A DNA stretch of 64,000 nt from Salinispora vitiensis (GTDB taxonomy: Bacteria > Actinomycetota > Actinomycetes > Mycobacteriales > Micromonosporaceae): assembly GCF_000378825.1 (NCBI RefSeq), contig NZ_KB900388.1, positions 1,177,947 through 1,241,946 on the forward strand, written 5' to 3'. Numbering within the stretch: the stretch's first letter is position 1; each line of letters starts with the position of its first letter. Shown here one piece after another: positions 10,103-19,689 of this stretch. The notes below the pieces were generated by a model that saw only the letters and a list, made by a program, of their open reading frames with translations, had not been told where the DNA came from and did not search any database. Made by a program: the position numbers and the translations under genes.

Positions 10103-11329
10103 GTGCCTCATGTGACTATCCGTCGAATTGCCGCGCCAGCCGTCGTCGTGGCGGTAGCCGCCATCGTCGTATCGCCCGCCGCACCGGTCACGGCCCGAAA
10201 CCGGACAGCCAGCACCGGAGCACAGCCGTGCCCCACTGTGGAGGTGTCGACCCGACCGGCCGGCACACCCTCGCCGCCTCCGGTCGGCAAGACCGAAGCA
10301 GCCGTCGGCGGTGCCGCGCTGGCCACCACCGGGCTGGTCGTGCCGGCCGGAACCCCGACAGCTCCGGCCGTCACCGCGACCTCCTGGATCGTCGCCGACC
10401 TCGGCAGCGGCCAGGTCCTGGGAGGCTGCGGCCCACACGAGCACCGCACCCCCGCGAGTGTGCAGAAGCTTCTGCTCGCCGCGGCCCTGCTGCCTCGGCT
10501 CGACCCGACGACGGTGGTCGAGGTAACCCGCGACGACCTGGACGACCTCGACCCGGCGAGCTCGCTGATGGGGGTGGTCGCGGGCGGCCGGTACACGGTT
10601 GAGGAGCTGTGGCTGGGGTTGCTCCTACAGTCCGGCAACGATGCGGCCAACGTACTGGCCCGGCACGGTGGTGGTGCCGCCGGTCGACCGGGTGGGGTAA
10701 AGATGATGAACGAGGAGGCAGCGCGACTCCAGGCCAACCAGACCCACGCGGCGACACCGTCCGGCCTGGACGGCACTGACCAGTACACCAGCGCCTACGA
10801 TCTGGCGCTGATCGCGCGGGCCACTTTCGGACGTGAGGACTTCCGCCGTTACATCGCCACCCGCGCGGCGAACCTACCGTCCGCGCCGGGCCGCTCCGCG
10901 CTCGCCCTCACCGGCGACAACACCCTGCTGGGCAGCTATCCGGGGATGCTCGGCGGTAAGACGGGCTTCACCGACCTGGCCCGGCAGACCTACGTCGGCG
11001 TGGCCGAACGCGACGGCCGTACGCTCGCGGTGACCCTGCTCGGTGCGGAGAACGCACCACTGGGCAGCCTGGGTGAGGCGACGGCGTTGCTGGACTGGGG
11101 TTTCGCTCTCGCCCCCGACGAGACGGTCGGCGAGTTGGTCAGCCCGGGCCAGGCGAAGAAGGACGAGAACAAGGACAAGCTGGTCGCCGCTGTCGGCGAC
11201 GAGGGCGAAACTGGTGCCGGACCCGGGGCGCTGGTGTCGGTCGTGATCGGCGGCGTGGCTGCCCTGGGGACCATCCTGGTTGGCGTCTTCGCCGGATGGC
11301 GCCGGGCAAGCCGACGCATGGCCGACTGA
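10103..11329 (+). CDS. D-alanyl-D-alanine carboxypeptidase (peptidase S11), paralogue 1
   Basis: The 408-residue protein has an N-terminal signal sequence, a Pro/Thr-rich linker, and the S11 penicillin-binding fold with Ser119-x-x-Lys122 (PASVQK), Ser177-Gly-Asn179 (QSGND) and Lys286-Thr-Gly288 (GGKTG). A charged stretch is followed by a C-terminal membrane anchor near residues 370-395 and a basic tail. It should trim the terminal D-Ala from peptidoglycan pentapeptides at the outer membrane face. GTG at 10103 or 10112 may be the start. It is clearly paralogous to the protein at 18367-19605 and ends 11 bp before a convergent gene. Confidence 0.93.
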   Translation: MPHVTIRRIAAPAVVVAVAAIVVSPAAPVTARNRTASTGAQPCPTVEVSTRPAGTPSPPPVGKTEAAVGGAALATTGLVVPAGTPTAPAVTATSWIVADLGSGQVLGGCGPHEHRTPASVQKLLLAAALLPRLDPTTVVEVTRDDLDDLDPASSLMGVVAGGRYTVEELWLGLLLQSGNDAANVLARHGGGAAGRPGGVKMMNEEAARLQANQTHAATPSGLDGTDQYTSAYDLALIARATFGREDFRRYIATRAANLPSAPGRSALALTGDNTLLGSYPGMLGGKTGFTDLARQTYVGVAERDGRTLAVTLLGAENAPLGSLGEATALLDWGFALAPDETVGELVSPGQAKKDENKDKLVAAVGDEGETGAGPGALVSVVIGGVAALGTILVGVFAGWRRASRRMAD

Positions 11330-11340
11330 TGACGCTCCGG

Positions 11341-12057
11341 TCACCGCGACAGCGCCGCGAAGAGCTCCAGGTGGTTGGCGGCGTCGCGCGCGAGGAGAAA
11401 ACCGATGATGCCCACGATCCAGCCGGTGGTCCCGGCCGCGTTGCGGACCATCCACCGGTTGACCGCCGCAAGCACCGGCTGCACCCGCCCGGCCGCGACC
11501 AGGCGTGCCGCCAGCAACACCAGTGCGGGCAGCACCATGACGACGCAGTAGCCGGCGAGCACGGCGACGCTCCCGGCTAGCGTCAGCGCGGAAGCGCCGA
11601 GCAGCCCGATAGCCGCGAGGTAGGGAAGCATCGTGGTGGCCTCCAACGTCACGGCGGCTAGGGCCAGGCCGACCAACGCCGCGGCTGATTCGCCCCCGGT
11701 CATCGCCCGCTCGCGCCAGCGCAGCAGGCGGCCTGGCTGGGAGTCAGCCGACGCTCGCTTCCGGCCGATGATCAGGCCGAGACCGAGCAGGCCGATCCCC
11801 ACCACGAGTTGCACCACCCGGAACGGCGTAGTTTCCAGCACGGGACGCACCCGGTCGAGCAGGGCCGCCGCACCGACGAGCAACACCACGCCGAGCACGA
11901 GATAGCAGGCGGCGACCGTGGCGAGGAAGACCAGCAGCCGGCTCGGGCGCAGTCGACCCGGCGCCAGCATCATCCAGATCGGGATGAGCAACGTTCCGAA
12001 GCTGGTGCTGTCGACTAGGGCTAGGACGACGAGCGATCCGATCAGGGCCAGGTCCAC
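11341..12057 (-). CDS. GAP-family (Sap/LysE-like) integral membrane protein
   Basis: 238 residues, strongly hydrophobic, with about six membrane segments: residues 5-28, 38-66, 78-98, 120-145, 150-180 and 212-230. The N-terminal text VLALVDSTSFGTLLIPIWMML and the repeat-like second half fit the GAP/Sap family of actinobacterial membrane proteins related to LysE-type exporters. In mycobacteria relatives act in glycolipid or peptidolipid transport; the substrate here is unknown. The gene begins with GTG and is convergent with the carboxypeptidase gene. Confidence 0.75.
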   Translation of the reverse strand: MDLALIGSLVVLALVDSTSFGTLLIPIWMMLAPGRLRPSRLLVFLATVAACYLVLGVVLLVGAAALLDRVRPVLETTPFRVVQLVVGIGLLGLGLIIGRKRASADSQPGRLLRWRERAMTGGESAAALVGLALAAVTLEATTMLPYLAAIGLLGASALTLAGSVAVLAGYCVVMVLPALVLLAARLVAAGRVQPVLAAVNRWMVRNAAGTTGWIVGIIGFLLARDAANHLELFAALSR

Positions 12058-12146
12058 GGTGCGCTCCCCCTCCGAGTCACGGGTGCGATGCTAGGGCAAG
12101 GTCGCAACAGGGCTGTTCTGGGCTCACGCCCTGGGTGCGGCCGGTC

Positions 12147-12707
12147 TTACCGACCCATGTTGCACCACCGCAGAATTCCTACCCGGATCAGATCCAAGTC
12201 CTCGTGCTCGCCCATGAGCAGGACCCGCAGCTCCCCCACCTCGGGATGCGTGGCAGGGATGAAGAAATTGGACCCCTGGAAGGCCGGCCAGCCGATCGGG
12301 TGGTCCTCCATTACTGGAATATCCACATAGTGACGTGCCGCCCTTTCCGCCAACCCTGACGACCCGAGGGCATAGCCGTCACCTTGATGCGCCATCACAT
12401 ACATGAACCCAGAGTGAGTCACATAGACAATGAAGTCACAGTCGGTGGCTGGCCATCGGGTCCGCTGCTCGTCGGTCCATTCGGCGACCACCAGCAGCTT
12501 CTCTCCTGGCGGAAGTCCCGTAGACGGGAGCGAGTGTAGCTCGGCCCACGCCTGCTGGGCCTCGTCGGCATTCAGCACACGAGCTGAATAGGCACCCTGA
12601 ATTCGAACGTCAATGGTGGACCAAGCACCGACCCATCCAACCACCGCGACGACAGAGGCGACAACCAGCGTGGCGATCACTGTTACCCAGCATCGTCGCG
12701 CACGCAC
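12147..12707 (-). CDS. Membrane-anchored hypothetical protein
   Basis: Starting at GTG 12707 the product has about 186 residues: a basic N-terminus, a membrane segment near residues 8-28 and an extracytoplasmic domain of about 155 residues with two Cys. An upstream ATG at 12806 would add 33 residues without an obvious signal, so the GTG directly before the hydrophobic stretch looks better. No family is recognised. The domain is rich in acidic and aromatic residues and has no visible catalytic motif. It looks monocistronic. Confidence 0.55.
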   Translation of the reverse strand: MRARRCWVTVIATLVVASVVAVVGWVGAWSTIDVRIQGAYSARVLNADEAQQAWAELHSLPSTGLPPGEKLLVVAEWTDEQRTRWPATDCDFIVYVTHSGFMYVMAHQGDGYALGSSGLAERAARHYVDIPVMEDHPIGWPAFQGSNFFIPATHPEVGELRVLLMGEHEDLDLIRVGILRWCNMGR

Positions 12708-12835
12708 GGCGGAAGTCCGTTCCCTGAGGTTCCCATGGCTCGCGTTTGGGACCCTACATTGATCTACACACGCAGACCACCCCGGCACATAGCCGACCGA
12801 TCGCACAGATCATGGCCGCCGGTGCGGCCACCCAG

Positions 12836-13456
12836 CTACTCGAAGCGGGACGGGTCGCCCGCGCCACGACGTAGCACCTCGGGCTCATCGCCCGACAGGT
12901 CAACCACCGTGGTCGGCTCCTTGCCGCAGTCGCCGGCGTCCACCACGCCGTCGAGCACGTGGTCCAGTCGCTCCTTGATCTCCCACCCCTGGGTCAACGG
13001 CTCCTCCTCCCCGGGCAGGATCAGGGTGCTGGAGACCAACGGCTCATCGAGCTCGGCCAGCAACGCCTGGGCGACGGCGTGGGCGGGCACCCGCACTCCA
13101 ACGGTGCGCTTCCGTGGATGCAGCATCCGGCGCGGCACCTCGCGGGTGGCCGGCAGAATGAAGGTGTAGCTACCGGGGATGCAGGACTTGACCAATCGGA
13201 ACACCGCGTTGCTGATCTGCACGAACTGCCCCAGCTGCGCGAAATCCCGACAGACCAACGTGAAGTGGTGCCGCTCGTCGAGCCGGCGAATGTCCCGGAT
13301 CCGGTCCAGCCCCTGGCGATCGCCCAGCTGGCAGCCGAACGCGAAGCAGGAGTCCGTGGGGTAGGCGATCAGGCCACCGTTCCGGACCAGCCCGACGACC
13401 TGCCGCAGGGTCCGGGGCTGCGGGTTGTCCGGGTGCACGTCGTAGTACCTCGCCAT
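12836..13456 (-). CDS. YciO/Sua5/YrdC family protein
   Basis: The 206-residue product has the YrdC/Sua5 fold: GGLIAYPTDSCFAFGCQL near residues 27-45, the basic KRxxxxRxF-like region RDIRRLDERHHFTLVC near 55-72, and PGSYTFILPATREVPRR near 94-112. It lacks the C-terminal Sua5 domain, as YciO proteins do. Relatives bind nucleotides and RNA; TsaC/Sua5 makes threonylcarbamoyl-AMP for tRNA t6A, but YciO is usually a paralogue with weaker or separate activity. It lies 9 bp downstream of the nicotinate phosphoribosyltransferase gene and is probably co-transcribed. Confidence 0.82.
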   Translation of the reverse strand: MARYYDVHPDNPQPRTLRQVVGLVRNGGLIAYPTDSCFAFGCQLGDRQGLDRIRDIRRLDERHHFTLVCRDFAQLGQFVQISNAVFRLVKSCIPGSYTFILPATREVPRRMLHPRKRTVGVRVPAHAVAQALLAELDEPLVSSTLILPGEEEPLTQGWEIKERLDHVLDGVVDAGDCGKEPTTVVDLSGDEPEVLRRGAGDPSRFE

Positions 13457-13465
13457 GGGCCGAGC

Positions 13466-14803
13466 TTAGTAGTGACCCGAGCGGGCCGCCGCTGCCACCC
13501 GCTCGTGCAGGCCGGCCAACTCGGGGCTGATCGTCACGGCGGGCGGAACCGGTGCGATCAGCCGTCGGGCCGGCTCGGGCAGCCACGCCAGGTCCGCCTC
13601 GAATCGGTCCCGCGCGGCCCGTACCGCCTCGGCCGCAGCAGGGGTGTCCAGCCGCCGTCCGGCGCGCATGACCGGTACGAGCAACGACTCCCAACCGGGC
13701 GGCGACGCTTCGGTATGCAGCGCGAGGAGGTCGCCGTCGGTGCCGGTGGGGTCCCGGAAGACCTGCTTCGCGCCGGGCAGGGTGGCCTTGCCCGACGACA
13801 GCTTCACCACCGGTCGGTCGCCGTAGCTGACCAGCTTGTACGCGCTGTCCAGGGACGGCGCGTCAGCGGACACCCCCATCCGGGTGCCGACGCCGTACCC
13901 GTCGATCGGGGTGCCGGCTGCGACCAGCCCCGCGATGATCTCCTCGTCTAGGCCCCCACTGGCCATGATCTTGACCTCGGTCAGGCCCGCCCTGTCGAGG
14001 ATCTCGCGGGCCTGCCGGGCCAACGGGGCAAGGTCCCCGGAGTCCAGCCGGATCCCCGCCGGGCCGTTCCATCCCAGCTCGGTGAGGACATCAACAGCGG
14101 CCCGTACGCCGGCGGGCGTGTCGTAGGTGTCCACCAGGAAGATCGGATTGACCGGGAAGTCGCTCGCGAAGGCGCGGAAGGCGGCCCGCTCGTCCGGGAA
14201 CGCCTCCACGTACGAGTGGGCCATCGTGCCGGACGGTCGCAGCCCGTACCGACGGGCTGCCTCCACGTGACTGGTCGCGGCGAAGCCCACGATCGCGGAC
14301 GCCCGGGCCACGCCGGCACCCGCCGCCAGCCCATGGGTACGGCGGAACGAGAAGTCGACCAGCTCCGCGCCACCTGCGGCGAGTCGACACCGGGCCGCCT
14401 TGCTGGCGATCGTGGTCTGGAAGGTGATCAGGTTCAGCAGACCGGTCTCGACCAGCTGCGCCTCGGCGAGCGGCGCCGTGACCTCGAGCAACGGCTCGTC
14501 GGCGAAGACGAGCCGCCCCTCCGGCACCGCCCGCACGTCTCCGGTGAACCGGAGCGGGGCCAGCGCCGCCAGGGCCGACTCCTCGAATCCCTGGACATCC
14601 CGCAGGTACGCCAGCTCGTCGTCAGCGAACGAGAAGGTCTCCAGAAACGTCAACGCCTCGTCGAGTCCGGCGGCCACCAGGAAGCCACGGCGATCCGGCA
14701 GCCGGCGGGAGAAGAGGCTGAAAGTGGCGGGTGCGGTGAGGCCGTGGCGCTGGTAGCTGATGGCCATCCGAAGCTCGTAAAGGTCGATCCGGAGACCGGT
14801 CAT
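13466..14803 (-). CDS. pncB: Nicotinate phosphoribosyltransferase
   Basis: From ATG 14803, which has a strong GGAGGAGG ribosome site, the product is 445 residues, the usual length. It opens with LRIDLYELRMAISYQRHG and contains FSFRRTHGLAAGAGVARAS near 165, SYVEAFPDERAAF near 200, DTYDTPAGV near 225, RLDSGDL near 255 and GVGTRMGVS near 305, all typical of PncB. It joins nicotinate and PRPP in the NAD salvage pathway. Longer open frame upstream is not supported. A 13-bp hairpin sits just before the start (14823-14860). The YciO-like gene follows closely. Confidence 0.95.
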   Translation of the reverse strand: MTGLRIDLYELRMAISYQRHGLTAPATFSLFSRRLPDRRGFLVAAGLDEALTFLETFSFADDELAYLRDVQGFEESALAALAPLRFTGDVRAVPEGRLVFADEPLLEVTAPLAEAQLVETGLLNLITFQTTIASKAARCRLAAGGAELVDFSFRRTHGLAAGAGVARASAIVGFAATSHVEAARRYGLRPSGTMAHSYVEAFPDERAAFRAFASDFPVNPIFLVDTYDTPAGVRAAVDVLTELGWNGPAGIRLDSGDLAPLARQAREILDRAGLTEVKIMASGGLDEEIIAGLVAAGTPIDGYGVGTRMGVSADAPSLDSAYKLVSYGDRPVVKLSSGKATLPGAKQVFRDPTGTDGDLLALHTEASPPGWESLLVPVMRAGRRLDTPAAAEAVRAARDRFEADLAWLPEPARRLIAPVPPAVTISPELAGLHERVAAAARSGHY

Positions 14804-14822
14804 GTCGCCTCCTCCTCCACGG

Positions 14823-14860
14823 GGTGTCCGGACCGTCCGGCGCTGGGCGGTCCGGACACC
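14823..14860 (-). terminator. 13-bp hairpin between pyridoxal kinase and pncB
   Basis: ggtgtccggaccg (14823-14835) pairs perfectly with cggtccggacacc (14848-14860) across a 12-nt loop. It lies after the pyridoxal kinase stop and 20 bp before the pncB start on the minus strand. It may end the upstream transcript or act as an attenuator for pncB; no U-run follows. Confidence 0.55.
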
Positions 14861-14936
14861 ACCAACTCTGGTCGAAGGAGGGGCGGCGGGTGCCGGGAAC
14901 GGAACATGCACCGCCAACGGGTCGAGTAGCTCCGGA

Positions 14937-15788
14937 TCAGCGCAGTCGGCGGGCGGTGAAGCCCGGCGGCGGGCTGGCGATCGACTCCTGGGCCGCGATC
15001 AACTGAAGCTCCCGGGTACCCGCCGCCAACGTGGCCTCGAAGATCCGGAAGATGCTGGCGCTGGTGCGCTCCAGCGCGGTCGCGGGCGAATCGGTGGTCC
15101 ACAGGTGCGCGAGATAGAGCGCGGCTGTGACGTCACCGCCACCATTCGGCGTGATCGGCAGCATCGGTGTGGTCACCGCCCAGGCGCCCTCCTCCGAGAC
15201 GGCCACCAGCTCCAGCTGCTGCTCCGGCAGGTCCCGGTGGAGCACGCTGGTGACCAGCACATGCCGTGGACCGGTCGCCCGTACCCTGTCCACCGCCGCG
15301 AGTAGCTCCGCCAGCGTCTCGGTCCGACCGCCGGCAAGGTACTCCAGCTCGAACTGGTTGGGGGTGATGATGTCCGCGTTCGGCACGACCGCGTCCCGCA
15401 GATACTCCGGGATGCCGGGACGAGCGAACATCCCCCGCCCCACGTCCCCCATCACCGGATCGCAGCAGTAGACGGCGGCGGGGTTCGCTGCTTTCACCCG
15501 GCGGACCGCATCGATGATCACTTCACCCATCGCCGGGTCGCCCTGGTATCCGGAGAGCACCGCATCGGCCTGGGCGAGCACTCCTCGGTCGCCGATGCCC
15601 GCGATGACCTCGGCGACATCCGCGGGTGCCAGCAGCGGCCCACGCCACGACCCGTAGCCGGTGTGGTTGGAGAAGTGGACCGTCAGTACCGGCCACACCT
15701 CGTGCCCGAGGCGTTGCAGGGGAAAGACGGCGGCTGAGTTACCGACGTGACCGTAGGCAACCGACGACTGGATAGACAGGATTCGCAC
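14937..15788 (-). CDS. pdxY: Pyridoxal kinase (PdxY/PdxK type)
   Basis: The 283-residue product begins MRILSIQSSVAYGHVGNSAA, the standard start of PdxY/PdxK ribokinase-fold kinases, followed by HFSNHTGYGSWRG near residue 38. It ends with the anion-hole signature PNGGGDVTAALYLAHL near 222, where GGGD carries the catalytic Asp. It phosphorylates pyridoxal to pyridoxal 5-phosphate with ATP. It is divergent from the small gene at 15909 and upstream of pncB, from which it is separated by a hairpin. Confidence 0.94.
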   Translation of the reverse strand: MRILSIQSSVAYGHVGNSAAVFPLQRLGHEVWPVLTVHFSNHTGYGSWRGPLLAPADVAEVIAGIGDRGVLAQADAVLSGYQGDPAMGEVIIDAVRRVKAANPAAVYCCDPVMGDVGRGMFARPGIPEYLRDAVVPNADIITPNQFELEYLAGGRTETLAELLAAVDRVRATGPRHVLVTSVLHRDLPEQQLELVAVSEEGAWAVTTPMLPITPNGGGDVTAALYLAHLWTTDSPATALERTSASIFRIFEATLAAGTRELQLIAAQESIASPPPGFTARRLR

Positions 15789-15908
15789 CCGACCATCATC
15801 GCGGTTGGGGTCGCGGAAATTCCCACTACCCCCGCCCCGGCGTGCCCGTTCAGCAGGATCGGCGCGGAGTGGAGGTAGTATCGCGGCAGCTCAGAAGGGG
15901 GACCCGAC

Positions 15909-16247
15909 ATGTCCGATACTACCCACGACCGGCCCACACCCGGCGCCGGCCGTCCGGACGACGTGAGCGACCCGCTGCTGTGGGGGCTGGCTCTCGGCGT
16001 GGCGGACGCGCACCAGCCGGACGCCACGGGCACCGACTGTGTGAACCTGCTCTGCGCCGGCCAGAGCTGGCCCTGCACCGCCTGGCAGGCTGCTCAACGC
16101 GCGCTCCGCATGGCCCAGACCCCACCCGGGCAACGACCCGCCGACGGGTCGGAAGGGCGGGCGGACGAGTGGAACGCGCCCCACCCCCGCCCGCCGTGGC
16201 ACACCGCGCCAGAGCAGCAACAGCACCGCGGCGACATCGCCGCCTGA
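15909..16247 (+). CDS. Small hypothetical protein
   Basis: 112 residues beginning MSDTTHDRP after a GGGGGAC stretch that can serve as ribosome site. The middle part, DPLLWGLALGVADAHQPD followed by a pair of Cys in CVNLLCAGQSWPC, looks structured, while both ends are rich in Pro, His and Gln and probably disordered. The three Cys within 13 residues might bind metal, but no family is recognised. It ends 40 bp before a strong bidirectional terminator. Confidence 0.6.
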   Translation: MSDTTHDRPTPGAGRPDDVSDPLLWGLALGVADAHQPDATGTDCVNLLCAGQSWPCTAWQAAQRALRMAQTPPGQRPADGSEGRADEWNAPHPRPPWHTAPEQQQHRGDIAA

Positions 16248-16285
16248 GCACCGGCCACCGCGCCGCCACCGCGCGAACCGCCACC

Positions 16286-16316
16286 GGGAGGGCGTCGGGA
16301 GCACCGACGCCCTCCC
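16286..16316. terminator. Bidirectional terminator between a small gene and htpG
   Basis: gggagggcgtcgg (16286-16298) and ccgacgccctccc (16304-16316) form a perfect 13-bp GC-rich stem with a 5-nt loop between two convergent genes. The right arm ends 6 bp before the htpG stop codon. Confidence 0.85.
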
Positions 16317-16322
16317 GCCGGA

Positions 16323-18233
16323 TCAGAGGGTACGAGCGAGACGCTCGGCGAGGATCCGAGTGAAGCGGGACGGGTCGGCCAGTTCGCCCCCCTCAGCGAG
16401 CAACGCCATTCCGTACAGCAGCTCGGCGGTCTCCTTCAGCGACTCCTCGGTGACACCCTGTTCCTGAGCCTTGCGCAACCCACTGACCAGCGGGTGCGTC
16501 GGGTTCAGCTCGAGGATCCGCTTGACCTGCGGCACCTCGTGCCCCATGGCGCGGTACATCTTCTCCAGCGTCGGCGTGATGTCCTGCGCGTCACCGACCA
16601 CGCAGGCCGGTGAGGTGGTCAGCCGGGCTGAGAGGCGGACCTCCCGGACCTGGTCGGCGAGGGTACTGCCCAGCCAGGTGAGCAGGTCGGCGTACTCGGT
16701 GCGCTGGCGCTCCCGTTCGGCCTCGGCCGCCGAGCGCTCCTCCTCGGTGTCCAGGTCAACCTGACCCTTGGCGACCGAACGCAGCGTCTTGCCCTCGTAC
16801 TCACCGACCCGCTCGACCCACACCTCGTCGACCGGGTCGGTGAGCAGCAGCACCTCGAAGCCCTTGGCCCGGAACGCCTCCATGTGCGGCGAGTTCTCGA
16901 TAGTGGTGCGGTTCTCGCCGGTGGCGTAGTAGATGTCGGTCTGGCCGTCCTTCATCCGCGTTACGTAACCGCCGAGGTCGGTCGGCTCGGCCGAATCGTG
17001 GGTGGAGGCGATGGAGAGGAGCTCCAGGAGCGAGTCCCGGTTCTCCGTGTCGTCGATCAGCCCCTCCTTGACCACCGCGCCGAACTCGGTCCAGAAGGTG
17101 CGGTACTTCTCCGGCTGGTTGGCCTTGAGGTCCTTGACGGTGGCGAGGATCTTCTTTACCAGGCGGCGACGGACCACCTGAATCTGCCGGTCCTGCTGGA
17201 GTAGCTCGCGGGAGATGTTGAGCGACAGGTCGTGCGCGTCCACCACGCCCTTGACGAAGCGCAGATACCCCGGCATCAGCGCCTCGCAGTCATCCATGAT
17301 GAAGACGCGCTTGACGTAGAGCTGCACGCCACGTCGCCCCTGCGGGGAGAAGAGGTCCAGCGGTGCGTGCGTGGGCAGGAAGAGCAGCGCCTCGTACTCG
17401 AAGGTGCCCTCCCCGCGCATGTGCACGACCTCGAGCGGGTCGGCCCAGTCATGGCTGACGTGCTTGTAGAACTCGTGGTACTCGGCCGGCTCCACCTCGT
17501 CGCGGGACCGCGCCCAAAGCGCCTTCATCGAGTTGAGCGTCTGCACCTCGGTGGTCGGCTCGCCCCCGTCGGTGCCGGGCTGCTCGACCGCCATCCGGAT
17601 CGGGTGGGCGATGAAGTCGGAGTACCGCTTGACGATCTGCCGAATTGTCCACTCGGCGGCGTAGTCGTGCAGGTTGTCCTCGGAGTCGACCGGCTTGAGG
17701 TGCAGCGTGACCGCCGTTCCCTGCGGAACGTCCGCGGCGGAGGCGATCGTGTACGTGCCCTCGCCGCTCGACTCCCAGCGGGTGCCGTCGGTGGCTCCCG
17801 CCTCGCGGGTCACCAGGACAACGCGGTCGGCGACCATGAACGCCGCGTAGAAGCCGACCCCGAACTGGCCAATCAGCTCCTGCGACGCCTCCGCGTCCGC
17901 TGACTCGCGCAGCTTGCGGAGCAGCTCGGCGGTGCCGGACTTGGCGATCGTGCCGATCACCTGGACGACCTCGTCCCGGGACATCCCGATCCCGTTGTCC
18001 CGCACGGTCAGTGTCCGCGCGTCCGGGTCGACCTCGATCGCGATGTGCAGATCGGCGGTGTCGACGTCGAGGTCCTTGTCCCGCAGCGACGCCAGGCGCA
18101 ACTTGTCCAACGCGTCGGAGGCGTTAGAGATCAACTCGCGTAGGAAGACATCCTTGTTCGAGTAGATCGAGTGAACCATCAGCTGGAGCAGCTGGCGTGC
18201 CTCAGCCTGGAACTCCAACGTCTCACTACTCAC
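16323..18233 (-). CDS. htpG: Molecular chaperone HtpG (Hsp90)
   Basis: From GTG 18233 the product is 636 residues, as expected. An AAAGGA ribosome site lies just upstream; ATG 18254 would place that site inside the gene. The N-terminal GHKL ATPase has FLRELISNASDALDKLR near residue 29, DNGIGM near 80 and GQFGVGFYAAFMV near 120. The middle domain carries RRGVQLYVKRVFI and SLNISRELLQ near 330-360. It is a cytosolic ATP-dependent chaperone for protein folding and stress recovery. No CIRCE-like operator is evident upstream. Confidence 0.97.
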   Translation of the reverse strand: MSSETLEFQAEARQLLQLMVHSIYSNKDVFLRELISNASDALDKLRLASLRDKDLDVDTADLHIAIEVDPDARTLTVRDNGIGMSRDEVVQVIGTIAKSGTAELLRKLRESADAEASQELIGQFGVGFYAAFMVADRVVLVTREAGATDGTRWESSGEGTYTIASAADVPQGTAVTLHLKPVDSEDNLHDYAAEWTIRQIVKRYSDFIAHPIRMAVEQPGTDGGEPTTEVQTLNSMKALWARSRDEVEPAEYHEFYKHVSHDWADPLEVVHMRGEGTFEYEALLFLPTHAPLDLFSPQGRRGVQLYVKRVFIMDDCEALMPGYLRFVKGVVDAHDLSLNISRELLQQDRQIQVVRRRLVKKILATVKDLKANQPEKYRTFWTEFGAVVKEGLIDDTENRDSLLELLSIASTHDSAEPTDLGGYVTRMKDGQTDIYYATGENRTTIENSPHMEAFRAKGFEVLLLTDPVDEVWVERVGEYEGKTLRSVAKGQVDLDTEEERSAAEAERERQRTEYADLLTWLGSTLADQVREVRLSARLTTSPACVVGDAQDITPTLEKMYRAMGHEVPQVKRILELNPTHPLVSGLRKAQEQGVTEESLKETAELLYGMALLAEGGELADPSRFTRILAERLARTL

Positions 18234-18366
18234 GCCGTGTCCTTTCGTCCGCATATCCGAATCGCCGACGGACGGTGACGCCCCCGACGACGTGTGTCGC
18301 CCGAAAGGATACGAGCACCTCCGGCGGGACAGGGCGGCGACGCCCCGTCCCGCCCGTCGGGCCGGA

Positions 18367-19605
18367 TCAGGCCCGGCGGCGGCCCCGCCCACGACGACGC
18401 CGCCCCGGCCCACGACGCGGCCGAGTGGCCAGGCGCACGATCAGCGCCGCCAACCCACCCACCCCGACCACGGCCCCGACCAGCAGCGGCCCGGGGCCGG
18501 TCAGCCCTTCCGGGAGCGAATCGTCGGCGGCGGGCCGGGCATCGGCTGCCGAGGGGACGTCGGCCGGCACGGCAGTCAGCTCGCCCGGCTCGACGAGTCG
18601 GCCGACCGACGTCTCTCGCGGCAGCGCGAAGCCCCAGTCGAGCAGAGTGGCGCCCTGCTCCCAGCCACGCAACGGCCGCGCCTCGGCGCCCAGCAACGTG
18701 ACCACCAGGCGTCGGCCATCACGCTCGGCCGCGCCGACGTACGTGTGCCGGGCCAACGTGGTGAAGCCGGTCTTGCCACCCAGCGCCCCTGGGTAGTGGT
18801 CGATGAGGGAGTTCCCGTTCTGGATCTGAAAGCCCTTCCTACCGAGCGCCTCCTGATCCGGGATCTGGTGGGTTTCGGTCAGCGCGTACCGCTGGAAGGC
18901 CGGCTCGGCGAAGCAGGCCCGGGCGATCAGCGCGAGATCGTACGCACTCGTGAACTGGCCGGGCCCGTCCAACCCGGACGGGGTAACCGCGTGCGTCTGC
19001 CGGGCACCCAGCTCCGCGGCGAACTCGTTCATCGCGCGGACGCCCCCGGCACGGCCCTCGGCACCGCCGCCGAGGCGGGCGAGGACATTCGCCGCGTCGT
19101 TGCCGGATTGCATCAGCAGGCCAAGCCAGAGCGTCTCGACCGGGTACTGCCCGCCGACGAGCAGGCCGACCGCCGACGAGCCGGGCTCGATGTCCAGATC
19201 CTCCTTCGTCACCGTGGCCACCTGCTGCGGGTCAAGGTCCGGCAGCAGGGCGGCGGTCAGCAGCAACTTCTGCACACTGGCCGGGGTGGCGTACTCGTGC
19301 GGGCCACAGGCACCCAGCACCTCACCGGTGTCCAGGTCCGCGACCAGCCACGAGCTCGCGCTCACCTCGGGCGGCTGGGCCGCACCATCCGGGACCACCA
19401 GGCCAGCGGTGGCCAGTGCCGCCCCGCCGACCTCCTGGTCCTCAGCGACCGTCGGCGGCGGGGAGGGGCGGGACGGCGTCGATGTCGACACGCTGGCCCG
19501 CGGGCACGGCACCAACGCTGGCGTGGGTGCGGCGGCGGCCGGCGCGGGCACCACGACGGGAAGCAGCAGGACGCTTGAGGCAGCGGCCAGTAGCCGATTT
19601 CTCAC
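18367..19605 (-). CDS. D-alanyl-D-alanine carboxypeptidase (peptidase S11), paralogue 2
   Basis: 412 residues with a signal peptide (residues 1-27), a Ser/Pro/Thr-rich linker, and the S11 active-site set: Ser110-x-x-Lys113 (PASVQK), QSGND near 170 and GGKTG near 275. A C-terminal membrane segment near 365-390 is followed by an Arg/Gly-rich cytoplasmic tail. It shares long stretches and overall layout with the protein at 10103-11329, so the two are paralogues of the DacA/PBP5 type that trim peptidoglycan stem peptides. The very basic tail is the main difference from paralogue 1. Confidence 0.93.
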   Translation of the reverse strand: MRNRLLAAASSVLLLPVVVPAPAAAAPTPALVPCPRASVSTSTPSRPSPPPTVAEDQEVGGAALATAGLVVPDGAAQPPEVSASSWLVADLDTGEVLGACGPHEYATPASVQKLLLTAALLPDLDPQQVATVTKEDLDIEPGSSAVGLLVGGQYPVETLWLGLLMQSGNDAANVLARLGGGAEGRAGGVRAMNEFAAELGARQTHAVTPSGLDGPGQFTSAYDLALIARACFAEPAFQRYALTETHQIPDQEALGRKGFQIQNGNSLIDHYPGALGGKTGFTTLARHTYVGAAERDGRRLVVTLLGAEARPLRGWEQGATLLDWGFALPRETSVGRLVEPGELTAVPADVPSAADARPAADDSLPEGLTGPGPLLVGAVVGVGGLAALIVRLATRPRRGPGRRRRGRGRRRA

Positions 19606-19689
19606 GTCCGGGATCCTAGCTAATAAAGATCAGCAAACCAGGCACGGGCACCGCACCGCCATCGGGAGGTGCGCCGCCCGTGCCCGACC